From Anammoximicrobium sp032229885 (GTDB lineage: Bacteria > Planctomycetota > Planctomycetia > Pirellulales > Pirellulaceae): a stretch of DNA of 64,000 nucleotides. The position numbers and the translations under genes were made by a program. The notes beneath the pieces are model-generated. The model saw nothing but the letters and a program-made list of their open reading frames with translations, was not told where the DNA came from and searched no databases. Of this stretch, positions 33,961-42,186 are shown piece after piece; within the stretch, counting starts at the first letter, position 1, and each line of letters opens with the position of its first letter. The stretch lies in contig JAVYAJ010000125.1 of NCBI GenBank assembly GCA_032229885.1, forward strand, positions 1-64,000, read 5' to 3'.

Positions 33961-36021
33961 TCATGACGCCGGCGGGCGGCGTCGGGAATGTCGTGAAGCA
34001 GTCGGCGGTTTGGTTTTGGGTTTGGCTCGGGCGGCCTGTTTTCTGCGCCCGTTGGCGATGGCTTCGCGCCGGGCTTGTTGGCGTCTGGCGATGGCTTGCG
34101 GGCTGTCCGCTTGTCCGGTCATTTCATACAGGAAACGGCTGGGGATCGTGTCGCGGGGCTTGCCCCACTTCATTCGCGTCAATGGCAGCGAGAGCGTCAG
34201 CCGTTCGCACGCCCGGGTCACGCCGACGTAGCACAGCCGCCGTTCTTCGTCGACGCCCGCCTCGTCGTCGGCCAAGCTGCGGTGATGTGGCAGGATTCCC
34301 TCTTCGAGCCCGACCAGATAAACCTGGGGGAATTCCAAACCCTTGGCGCTGTGCAAGGTCATCAAGGCGACGGCGTTGCGCTGTAATTGGCGGTCTTTAT
34401 CGTTGCCCATGTCGCGGTCGCCCAGGATGATTTCGTCGAGAAAATCCGCCAGCGCCGGCTTCGCCGCTTTCGTCTCGTACGCGGCCAGCGCGTTGACCAC
34501 TTCTTGGACAGCGTCCCAGCGGGCCTGACATTCCGCCGCATCGGCGTACTGCCGCTGCAATTCGGCTTCGTAACCGATCTGGACGACCAACTCGCGCGTC
34601 GCGGCGGCCAGGTTTCCCGGCTGGCAACGGTCCTGAAATCGCCGGATCAGTTCGCGGAACCGGGCGACGGCGGGGCGTGCCGCCTCCGGCACGCGGGCGT
34701 CGTCCTGCATGACGTCCCACAGCGGTCGGCCATCGGCAACCGCGGTCTGCATCAGGGCTTCGACGGCGCGAGGTCCGATCCCGCGCGGCGGCGTGTTGAT
34801 GATCCGCAGCAGGGCCGTCTCGTCCTGGGGATGCGTCAGCACACGAAGATATGCCGTGATGTCGCGCACTTCTTTGCGATCGAAGAACGACATGCCGCCC
34901 AGCAGGACGTAGGGCAATTTCTTCTTGCGCAGCTCGGTTTCGAACGCGCGCGGCTGTTCGTTCGTGCGAAACAGGATGGCAAAGTCGCGCGGCTCGGCGT
35001 GTTCGCGCTCGATCAGCCGCCGGATCTCGTCGACGATCTCCTGAGCCTCGACGTTCTCGTCCGGGTATTGGCGGATCAGCGGCTTGAGCCCGCCCGGACG
35101 CGCTGCGCGGAGCACTTTGTCGTGCCGCGTGCGGTTGAACGCGATCAGTCGATTGGCCAGGGCGAGGATCTCGCCGGTCGAACGATAGTTGTCCTCCAAT
35201 CGCACGACGGTGGCGTCGGGCCAATCTTCGGCGAACCGCAGAATGTGCGCGACCTCTGCGCCTCGCCAGCCGTAGATTGACTGGTCGTCGTCGCCGACGA
35301 CGCACAGGTTTCGATGGCCCGCGGTCAGCGCTTTGACGATCCGGTACTGGCTGCCGTTGGTGTCCTGATACTCGTCGATCAGTACATGATCGAACCGTCC
35401 GGCTTCTTCGACCAACACGTCGCGGTGTTCGGCCAGCAGCTCTTCGGTGCACAGCAGCAGGTCGTCGAAGTCGACGGCGCCGCTGTTTTTCAGCGCGCGT
35501 TGATAGCGCCGATAGGCCATTGCGGCGAGGTGCTCTTTGTCGGTCTGGGCCACGCGGATCGCGTCGGCGGGCAGGATCGAGCGAGATTTCCAGCCGCTGA
35601 TGATGTGGATCAGATCTCCCGGCCGCAACGACTCGGTGGGCACGCGGATCTCGCGCAGCGCGTTGCGCGCCAAGCTCTCTTGATCGCCTCGGTCGCAGAT
35701 CGCGAACTTTTCGGGATATCCCAAACGTCGGATATGCCGCCGCAGAATTTTGACGCAGTGGGCATGAAATGTGGATACGCACGGGCGGTCTTTCCGACGT
35801 TTTCCGAGCAGGGCGGCGATGCGTTCCTGCATCTCGGCGGCGGCCTTGTTCGTAAACGTCACGGCCAGGATCCGGCTGGGGACGACGCCGTGCTTGATCA
35901 GATTGGCGATGCGAAACGTGACCACGCGGGTTTTCCCGCTGCCCGCCCCTGCCAGGACCAACAGCGGGCCGGCCAGCGTCTGGACCGCCTGTTCTTGAGT
36001 TGGATTCAGATCATGTACCAT
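33961..36021 (-). CDS. UvrD/Rep/PcrA-family ATP-dependent DNA helicase
   Basis: A 686-residue superfamily 1A helicase, 3'-5' direction expected, involved in repair and replication restart. Motifs in order are Walker A AGAGSGKT (about residues 25-32), FTNKAAAEMQERI (Ia), LIDEYQDTN (II), GDDDQSIYGWRGA (III), EDNYRST (IV), and near the end LMTLHSAKGLEFPQVYLVG (V) and VGVTRACERL (VI). It lacks the longer PcrA/UvrD C-terminal region and is nearer to Rep in size; the end is Lys/Arg-rich. ATG 36021 starts at the family N-terminus (LNPTQEQAV) although the ribosome site is weak. Confidence 0.93.
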   Translation of the reverse strand: MVHDLNPTQEQAVQTLAGPLLVLAGAGSGKTRVVTFRIANLIKHGVVPSRILAVTFTNKAAAEMQERIAALLGKRRKDRPCVSTFHAHCVKILRRHIRRLGYPEKFAICDRGDQESLARNALREIRVPTESLRPGDLIHIISGWKSRSILPADAIRVAQTDKEHLAAMAYRRYQRALKNSGAVDFDDLLLCTEELLAEHRDVLVEEAGRFDHVLIDEYQDTNGSQYRIVKALTAGHRNLCVVGDDDQSIYGWRGAEVAHILRFAEDWPDATVVRLEDNYRSTGEILALANRLIAFNRTRHDKVLRAARPGGLKPLIRQYPDENVEAQEIVDEIRRLIEREHAEPRDFAILFRTNEQPRAFETELRKKKLPYVLLGGMSFFDRKEVRDITAYLRVLTHPQDETALLRIINTPPRGIGPRAVEALMQTAVADGRPLWDVMQDDARVPEAARPAVARFRELIRRFQDRCQPGNLAAATRELVVQIGYEAELQRQYADAAECQARWDAVQEVVNALAAYETKAAKPALADFLDEIILGDRDMGNDKDRQLQRNAVALMTLHSAKGLEFPQVYLVGLEEGILPHHRSLADDEAGVDEERRLCYVGVTRACERLTLSLPLTRMKWGKPRDTIPSRFLYEMTGQADSPQAIARRQQARREAIANGRRKQAARAKPKTKPPTASRHSRRRPPAS

Positions 36022-36470
36022 GCGTCAGATCGTAGCCGACGCGGGGGCTGGCGGGGAAGGGGCAAATTTCGGGCACGGCGGGGCGTTTGCCGCGACGATC
36101 GACGGGCAACTGCCTACGGCGGCGAATCTTGCGTCGTCGTGGTCGGAACCGCGATCGGCGGCAGATATTTTGTCTCGCGCACAGGCCCGGGCGGCGCCGC
36201 GCCGACCCGCACCGCCGAGCCGCGTGTCCGCCTGATCGTCCGGGGCGCCAGCGCCGCGCGTGAATCGTTGCGGTCACGTGCGCCGTTGCGGTCGTGCGCG
36301 CCGTCGAGACTTGTTGCGGGGTTTCGACGGTCCTGCGGACAGCGCGTCGCCGATGCCTGCTACGGCAAGATCGCCCGATCGGCCCGGTTGGCGCAATTGA
36401 AGACGTGGAACATCATGGTATCTTATGAAATCGTCGCTTTCGTTGAACCCCCTTTGAGGAGATCCCACCT
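36022..36470. other. Divergent intergenic region, no gene seen
   Basis: 449 bases between the leftward helicase gene and the rightward oxidoreductase gene, with promoters for both expected. The right end is AT-richer (ATCATGGTATCTTATG) and holds the ribosome site TTGAGGAGATCC. No further feature was found. Confidence 0.4.
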
Positions 36471-37949
36471 ATGTCGCGAATCACCCGTCGTAATTTCTTA
36501 CAGACCACCACGGCCGCGGGCGTCGGTTTCTGGGTGGCTGCAGGCAGCCAACAGGCGTGGAGCTTGTCCGCCAATGAAAAGCTGAACGTGGCCTGTATCG
36601 GCGTCGGCGGCAAGGGCGGCAGCGACTCGAACAACGCGGCCCAATTCGGGAATGTGATCGCCATCTGCGACGTCGACCGCGGCACGCTCGAGGGCAAGGC
36701 CAAGGCCGAAGCTTTCAAGAACGCCGAGACGTTCACGGACTATCGCGAGCTGCTCGACAAGCACGGCAAGAACATCGACATTGCGACGATCAGCACCCCC
36801 GATCACATGCACGCCCCGGCCACGCTCCAGGCCATGCGGCTGGGCATCAGTTGCTATACCCAAAAACCCCTGACGCGCACGATCTACGAGGCTCGACTGA
36901 TGGCCCAGGTCGCCGCCGAGACGGGCGTTTGCACTCAGATGGGCAACCAGGGGACGGCGTTGGATTCCTCGCGCGAGGCGATCGCCCAGCTCCAGTCCGG
37001 CGTGCTCGGCCCACTGCAAGAAGTCTGGGCCTGGTCGAATCGGCCGATTTGGGCGCAAGGCCCCGGGCGTCGGATGACCATGGCCAAGTTTGCCGAGCAG
37101 GCGAAGAAGGACAACCCGGACGACGCCGAGCGGATCATCGAAGGCAAGAAAAAAGAGATCGAGCGGGCCTTGGAGCGGGTCGACTGGAAACATTGGCTGG
37201 GCGTCGCGCCGGAGCGCGAGTACTGGCCGGGCCTGTACCACAGTTTCCAGTGGCGCGGCTGGTGGGATTTCGGCAGCGGCGCGCTGGGCGACATGGCTTG
37301 CCATCAACTGACCGTGCCGTTCGCGTCGTGCGGGCTGCGGGATCCGATCTCGGTGCGCGCCAGATCGACCGGCCACGACTACGACAGCTTCCCCGCCAGC
37401 TCGATCATCGAGTACGAATTCCCCGAGACCGCTGAACGCCCGGCCATCAAGTTCTGGTGGTACGACCGCCGCGGCAACAAGCCGCCGCAAGAGGTGTTCA
37501 GCAAGTGGGGAATCGAAAACGTTTCGGACAGCGGCGTGCTGATCGTCGGTGAAAAAGGCGCGTTCTACAGCAGCGACGACTACTGCGGCCGGTACGAGCT
37601 GAAGGGCGTCCAAAAGGTGGCCGTCGAGTACGAGAAGGCCGAGAACAAGGGCAACAACGACGTCAACAACATGTACGAGCTGTTCCGCGCCAAGTACGCG
37701 GGCAACCCGAAGATCTGCCACTCGAACTTCATCGATCGGGCGGGTCCGTTGACCGAGACGGTCTTGCTGGGCAACCTGGCCGTCTGGGCCGCGGCGACCG
37801 GCGGCGAAGGCGGCGAGATGGGCGATTGGGGCGAGAAGGTCGAGTGGGACGCAAAGAACCTTCGGGTGACGAACGTCGCCTCGCTCAAGACGCCCCACGT
37901 GGCCGATCTGGTCAAGCCGAAGTATCCGGAAGGTTATCGGTTGGACTAG
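36471..37949 (+). CDS. Tat-exported Gfo/Idh/MocA-family oxidoreductase
   Basis: A 492-residue exported oxidoreductase. The signal RITRRNFLQTTTAAGVG is a twin-arginine type; the Rossmann start is LNVACIGVGGKGGSDS. Family motifs include ISTPDHMHAPATLQAMRLG, CYTQKPLTRTIYEARLM (here QKP replaces the usual EKP) and WDFGSGALGDMACHQLT in the second lobe. It is longer than the other two paralogues in this window and of a distinct subgroup. GAGGAGATCCCACCT precedes ATG 36471. Probably acts on a sugar derivative in the periplasm; substrate unknown. Confidence 0.9.
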   Translation: MSRITRRNFLQTTTAAGVGFWVAAGSQQAWSLSANEKLNVACIGVGGKGGSDSNNAAQFGNVIAICDVDRGTLEGKAKAEAFKNAETFTDYRELLDKHGKNIDIATISTPDHMHAPATLQAMRLGISCYTQKPLTRTIYEARLMAQVAAETGVCTQMGNQGTALDSSREAIAQLQSGVLGPLQEVWAWSNRPIWAQGPGRRMTMAKFAEQAKKDNPDDAERIIEGKKKEIERALERVDWKHWLGVAPEREYWPGLYHSFQWRGWWDFGSGALGDMACHQLTVPFASCGLRDPISVRARSTGHDYDSFPASSIIEYEFPETAERPAIKFWWYDRRGNKPPQEVFSKWGIENVSDSGVLIVGEKGAFYSSDDYCGRYELKGVQKVAVEYEKAENKGNNDVNNMYELFRAKYAGNPKICHSNFIDRAGPLTETVLLGNLAVWAAATGGEGGEMGDWGEKVEWDAKNLRVTNVASLKTPHVADLVKPKYPEGYRLD

Positions 37950-38478
37950 TGCCTCCGCCACGATCATGGGTGGCCGCGGCATCTTGCCGCAGGTTTGTGA
38001 TCATGCGGGCGCCGTGCACGAACGGGCGTCTCGTTGCTACAAGCGGCAGGATGCCGCTTCCACGTGGTCGCGCCGTGCGCGAACGAACATCTCATCCGGG
38101 CTGACAGGCCTTCAGCCTCCAGCCCGGCCGGCACGAGCGAAGGACATACGTCAAGGGCGTGGACGCAGTGGCCCGCCGATGGTTGCCCGGGGATGTGAAC
38201 CCACCTCCGCGTGCTGTGCTTGACCCTGCGATGGATGGCTCGGGTTTGGCACTGCCTATCGGACGGAAAATGCCGGCGTCCCATTTGTCGAAACTCGAAC
38301 CGCAATCCGACGAACGACCGAACGGCGCAGCCATGCGCGCCGTTCCAACTGCTTTGACTTTCATCTACGGCGAAAGCCCGCGGCGACGATGGCCGAGTGC
38401 GTGTGTTGCCGCAGCCGCGCCGATCATACGCCACAGCCGCGACAGCGCCGGCGCGCTGTGCGGGCCGAAGGACGAACG
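37950..38478. repeat. Non-coding region with REP-like palindromes
   Basis: Two REP-like palindromes in opposite orientation, GCGGCATCTTGCCGC at 37976-37990 and GCGGCAGGATGCCGC at 38043-38057, 52 bases apart, as bacterial interspersed mosaic elements often are. No gene is seen in the remaining 420 bases; GAAGGACGAACG at the end is the ribosome site of the next gene. Confidence 0.65.
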
Positions 38479-39837
38479 ATGAACGATTTACGACTCGGAC
38501 GCCGCTTTCTTGGTGGGTTGATGCTTGGCGTGATTTGTCTGGCGGGTTGCCCCGCGCCGCGCGACAGCGGGAGCGGCGCCAGCCCGACGCCGCCGGCTGA
38601 CGAGCGCGCGGCGCCCGAGCCTACGGTTTCGCCGGCGCGCGCGGCGCCCGAGAGAACGGCTGCGCCGGCTCGAGCGGCGACCGTCAAGGCCGAAGACGTC
38701 GAGGCGGCAAAATCGCTGCTCGCGCGTCTAGGCTCGACCGCCACATCCAAGGTCTTGCCCGGCGACGTGATTACTGAGATTACCATCCGGGATGGATCGA
38801 CACTTACGGCGCAGGATATCGGCCTGTTCGGCAAGTTGACGGATCTCGAGCGGCTGCAGATCTACAATTTTCGAGCGTTGAACGACGAGATGGCGGCACA
38901 GCTCGCCGGATTGACGCAACTGACCTCGCTCGCTCTGACCAATTCGGTCATCAATGATCCGACGGTCGAGCTGATCGTCAAGTCGTTCCCCAAACTCACG
39001 GAACTCGACCTCTCGTCCAATACCAATCTGACCAACGGGGTGCTGCGCGTGATCTGCGAGTTGTCCGGGCTGGAACGCTTGACGCTCGTCCAGAATCGGT
39101 TCAACGACGTGGGCACCAGCCGGTTGGCCAACTTGACGAATCTGCGTTCGCTGGATCTGCGCGGCAACATGGAAGCGGGTGACATGACGATGGAGATCAT
39201 CGGCGGCCTGCCCAAACTAGTTGCATTCAAGCATCGCAGCACGACCGTCACCGACATGGGGATCGAGTACCTGTCGAACTGCAAGACGCTCGAGTCGCTG
39301 CTGATCCAGGATTTTGCGATCACCAGCCAATCGGGGCAATATCTGGCGGCGCTCGACAATTTGACGCAACTCGAGATTTTTCGATGTCAAGGATTTGGCT
39401 CGGACGGCGTCCAGGCGTTGGGGGGGCTGAAGAAGCTGTCTCGATTGACGCTCCGCGACCTGCCGAGCGTCGACGATCAAGCGCTGAGCGTGTTCGGCGA
39501 ACTGCCGCAACTAAAACGCCTGTATCTACACGAGCTCGATTCAGTCAGCGATGCCGGCCTCCAAAATCTCGCGTCGCTCCAGTCGCTCGAAGTGCTCGAC
39601 ATCTGGACGGTTCCTCAGATGAGCGACGCCACGGTCGAGATCATCGCGGGGCTGGAGAAACTGACGGACTTGTCCATCCGCACGACCGACGTAACGGACG
39701 CCTGTATTGATCGACTGCTGGCGATGCCCAACCTGCGATCGTTGACGTTCAAAGAAAATGCAGGAGTCACCGCCGACGGCCGCAAGAAGCTGGCGGGCAA
39801 GAGGTGGGCCAAGCTGGATCTCGGGCCCGCGGAATGA
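38479..39837 (+). CDS. Leucine-rich-repeat lipoprotein
   Basis: A 452-residue exported protein. The N-terminus ends in a lipobox (LMLGVICLAGC, Cys at about residue 24), so it is probably anchored to a membrane. A Pro/Ala/Glu-rich linker to about residue 70 is followed by about 12 leucine-rich repeats of the bacterial 23-26-residue type: LTDLERLQIYNFRALND, LTQLTSLALTNSVIND, FPKLTELDLSSNTNLTN, LTNLRSLDLRGNMEAGD and others. Such proteins form curved solenoids that bind proteins; the partner is unknown. ATG 38479 is fixed by GAAGGACGAACG. The longer upstream open frame lacks a signal peptide and is rejected. Confidence 0.85.
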   Translation: MNDLRLGRRFLGGLMLGVICLAGCPAPRDSGSGASPTPPADERAAPEPTVSPARAAPERTAAPARAATVKAEDVEAAKSLLARLGSTATSKVLPGDVITEITIRDGSTLTAQDIGLFGKLTDLERLQIYNFRALNDEMAAQLAGLTQLTSLALTNSVINDPTVELIVKSFPKLTELDLSSNTNLTNGVLRVICELSGLERLTLVQNRFNDVGTSRLANLTNLRSLDLRGNMEAGDMTMEIIGGLPKLVAFKHRSTTVTDMGIEYLSNCKTLESLLIQDFAITSQSGQYLAALDNLTQLEIFRCQGFGSDGVQALGGLKKLSRLTLRDLPSVDDQALSVFGELPQLKRLYLHELDSVSDAGLQNLASLQSLEVLDIWTVPQMSDATVEIIAGLEKLTDLSIRTTDVTDACIDRLLAMPNLRSLTFKENAGVTADGRKKLAGKRWAKLDLGPAE

Positions 39838-40094
39838 GGCGTCTGCCGTGCGTGCTCGACAGGCACGATTGGAAGGGTGAAGGGGGAAGGGTGAAGGGTG
39901 AAGGTTTGCCGGGCGTGCCTGGCAGCCACGGCGTGTTCGACGGCCACGGCGGAGCGTGGCCCTTCACGGGCGCGGGCCATCGCCTCAAAAGCACGCGCTC
40001 CGTCGCGTCCGCCGCTTGTAATGCCGTCTTCGCGCAGGTGGATTTGATCGTCGCCGCGGGCCGCCAGGCCGCGCCAGACGGCCAGGGTTCGTCG
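39838..40094. repeat. Short intergenic with G-rich tandem and paired palindromes
   Basis: A GGGTGAA-type tandem (GGAAGGGTGAAGG units, about 39870-39904), then the two palindrome families again: GGCCACGGCGGAGCGTGGCC at 39943-39962 and GCACGCGCTCCGTCGCGTCC at 39991-40010. No gene. Confidence 0.6.
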
Positions 40095-40727
40095 ATGGCT
40101 AAACAACCCAAATACTATGTCGTCTGGAAGGGCTACAAGACCGGCGTGTTCGATTCCTGGGCCGAGTGTCAGGAACAGGTGAACGGATTCCCGGGGGCCA
40201 AGTTCAAGGCCTTTGCGACGCGCCAGGCGGCGATCGAAGCGTTCGATCAAGATTTCGAGACATTTGAGGGGCAGGATACCAAGACGTATCGCGTGGGGCC
40301 GCACGAGCTGGCCGAGCGCGGCGTGATCTTGGACAGCGTGTGCGTCGATGCGGCGTGTAACGGCAGTCCGGGCGATCTCGAATATCGCGGCGTGGATACG
40401 GCCAGCGGGAACGAACTGTTCCATCGCGGCCCGTACCTCGAAGGCACCGTCAACATCGGCGAGTTTCTGGCGATCGTTCACGCGCTGGCCGTGCTCGCTC
40501 GCCAAGGCCGAGACGTGCCGGTCTACTCGGATTCGCAGGTTGCGCTGGGTTGGGTGCAAAAGAAACGCGTCAATACGCGACTCCGCCGGTCGGACGCCAA
40601 TCGACCGCTATTCGAGCTGATCGAGCGGGCGCTGATCTGGTTGGAAAAGAATCCGGTTTCGAGCTCGGTGCTGAAATGGAAAACCGAGTCTTGGGGCGAA
40701 AACCCAGCCGACTTCGGTCGAAAATGA
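40095..40727 (+). CDS. Ribonuclease H with viroplasmin-like N-terminal domain
   Basis: A 210-residue RNase HI-type enzyme removing RNA from RNA-DNA hybrids. Residues 5-45 are the caulimovirus-viroplasmin/RNA-hybrid-binding domain (KYYVVWKGYKTGVFDSWAEC). The RNase H fold follows with the four acidic residues in place: Asp85 (CVDAACNG), Glu123 (NIGEFLAIVHA), Asp146 (YSDSQVA) and Asp206 (NPADFGRK). The N-terminal domain is the eukaryote-type hybrid-binding module also found in many bacteria. The ATG at 40095 starts at the usual MAKQPKYYVVW; upstream open frame is repeat DNA. Confidence 0.92.
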   Translation: MAKQPKYYVVWKGYKTGVFDSWAECQEQVNGFPGAKFKAFATRQAAIEAFDQDFETFEGQDTKTYRVGPHELAERGVILDSVCVDAACNGSPGDLEYRGVDTASGNELFHRGPYLEGTVNIGEFLAIVHALAVLARQGRDVPVYSDSQVALGWVQKKRVNTRLRRSDANRPLFELIERALIWLEKNPVSSSVLKWKTESWGENPADFGRK

Positions 40728-41055
40728 GCTGCCTCGGCGTGCGCGTCGCGGGCCGGACCATCCGACAATTCGCTGCTCGGTCGCTTTGGAAACGTGTAAA
40801 AGTCTGCCGTTTGGCTGTTGCAGGCACAGGATAGACGAGATAAACTAGCGTTTCAGAGCAGCGCTAGTGTCTTGTCTAACCATAGTTTCGGGTTCCCGCA
40901 CTCGCCTGCGTGTGCGACTCCTGCGCTCCGGCGATCGCGGCCGACCCAGTATTTTAGCCTAGACGATTCGCTAGCCGCCTTTTCTTGTTTTGCGGATTAC
41001 CAGGGTAAGTTCCGAATGTTCTTTTGTCCTACCTTATCCCGACAGGAGTATTGCT
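40728..41055. other. Intergenic region, no gene seen
   Basis: 328 bases before the DUF1559 gene. Relatively AT-rich towards the right; GACAGGAGTATTGCT precedes the next ATG. No promoter could be assigned with confidence. Confidence 0.4.
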
Positions 41056-42144
41056 ATGAGTCGCCGTCGTTCCATCCATAGTCGAGCGTTTACGCTCGTC
41101 GAGTTATTGGTCGTCATCGCGATCATTGGGATTCTCGTAGCGTTGCTGTTGCCCGCCATTCAAGCGGCTCGCGAAGCGGCCCGGCGCACGCAGTGCGCGA
41201 ACAATCTCAAACAGTTGGGCGTCGCATTGCACAATTTCCACGACACGTACAAACGTTTCCCCGTCGGACAACCGGACGACGACAACGACAATTACTCGTG
41301 GTCGGCCTATTTGTTGCCGTTCGTCGAACAGCAGGCGATCTACGACACGCTGCGTGCCGGTGGCGCCGCCATCGTATACGACAAAGGAGGATCGAACGTC
41401 CAGGTTCACGCGAGCATCGTCGAGCAACCGAGTTCGCCTTTTCCAGCCGGTCATCCCGTGGCCAGCACGGACAGCTACAACTGGTACGCGCAGGTGCGGA
41501 ACAACCACGGAAACAGCGCGGCGATGACGGTCCTGCCCGCGTTCATCTGCCCCAGCGACATTCTGCCGCAGACCGACAACAACGGGTACGGCAAGTCGAA
41601 CTATGCCTGTTCGCTAGGCAGCGACGCGCCCTGGGTCAACTATTTTACGGCCAACGGCGCAACATCTTGGACCGCGCCATCGGGCCAGACCGGCCAGGAC
41701 GGCGTATTCCGTCTGGCACAGGACAACAGCAATCATTACGTGACCAACATGGGACTGATCTCCGATGGGACGAGCAACGTGCTGGCGATCGGCGAAGTCA
41801 CGGTCTCGTCCAACGTGCATCCCACGCAGACCGGTCGCGTGTTCCCGCTGTGGGCGGGAGGCAACAACGATTGGAACGGCCAGTGGCGGATCTCGTCGTG
41901 GGCGCGCGTGGCGGGTCCGGTTGCCTTTCTCAACAATTTTCTACCGGCGTACACCTCTACGCTCGCCGCGGGCCCGATCAACTCGCTGTATTTCTCTGAT
42001 TGCAGTTTTGGCAGCCGGCATCCCGGAGGCGCCCATTTTCTGCTGGCCGACGGCTCGGTGCGATTCCTGGACGAGGCGATCGACACCACAAATTACGCCA
42101 ATCTGGCTTCGATCAACGACGGCAATTCCGTAACGTTGCCATGA
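41056..42144 (+). CDS. DUF1559 pseudopilin-like protein
   Basis: A 362-residue member of the large planctomycete DUF1559 family. The N-terminus has a type IV prepilin cleavage/methylation signal, AFTLVELLVVIAIIGILVAL, followed by LLPAIQAAREAARRTQCANN and LKQLGVALHNFHDTYKRFPVG. The C-terminus has the family signature SRHPGGAHFLLADGSVRFLD (H-X9-DG). These proteins form part of pseudopili or are surface-attached; planctomycetes carry dozens. The ribosome site GACAGGAG fixes ATG 41056. Stand-alone gene, convergent with the membrane protein that follows. Confidence 0.95.
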   Translation: MSRRRSIHSRAFTLVELLVVIAIIGILVALLLPAIQAAREAARRTQCANNLKQLGVALHNFHDTYKRFPVGQPDDDNDNYSWSAYLLPFVEQQAIYDTLRAGGAAIVYDKGGSNVQVHASIVEQPSSPFPAGHPVASTDSYNWYAQVRNNHGNSAAMTVLPAFICPSDILPQTDNNGYGKSNYACSLGSDAPWVNYFTANGATSWTAPSGQTGQDGVFRLAQDNSNHYVTNMGLISDGTSNVLAIGEVTVSSNVHPTQTGRVFPLWAGGNNDWNGQWRISSWARVAGPVAFLNNFLPAYTSTLAAGPINSLYFSDCSFGSRHPGGAHFLLADGSVRFLDEAIDTTNYANLASINDGNSVTLP

Positions 42145-42186
42145 TTGGCGGCCAAGCTGGACGCGAGGTTCCGCCGCGTGGCTCGG

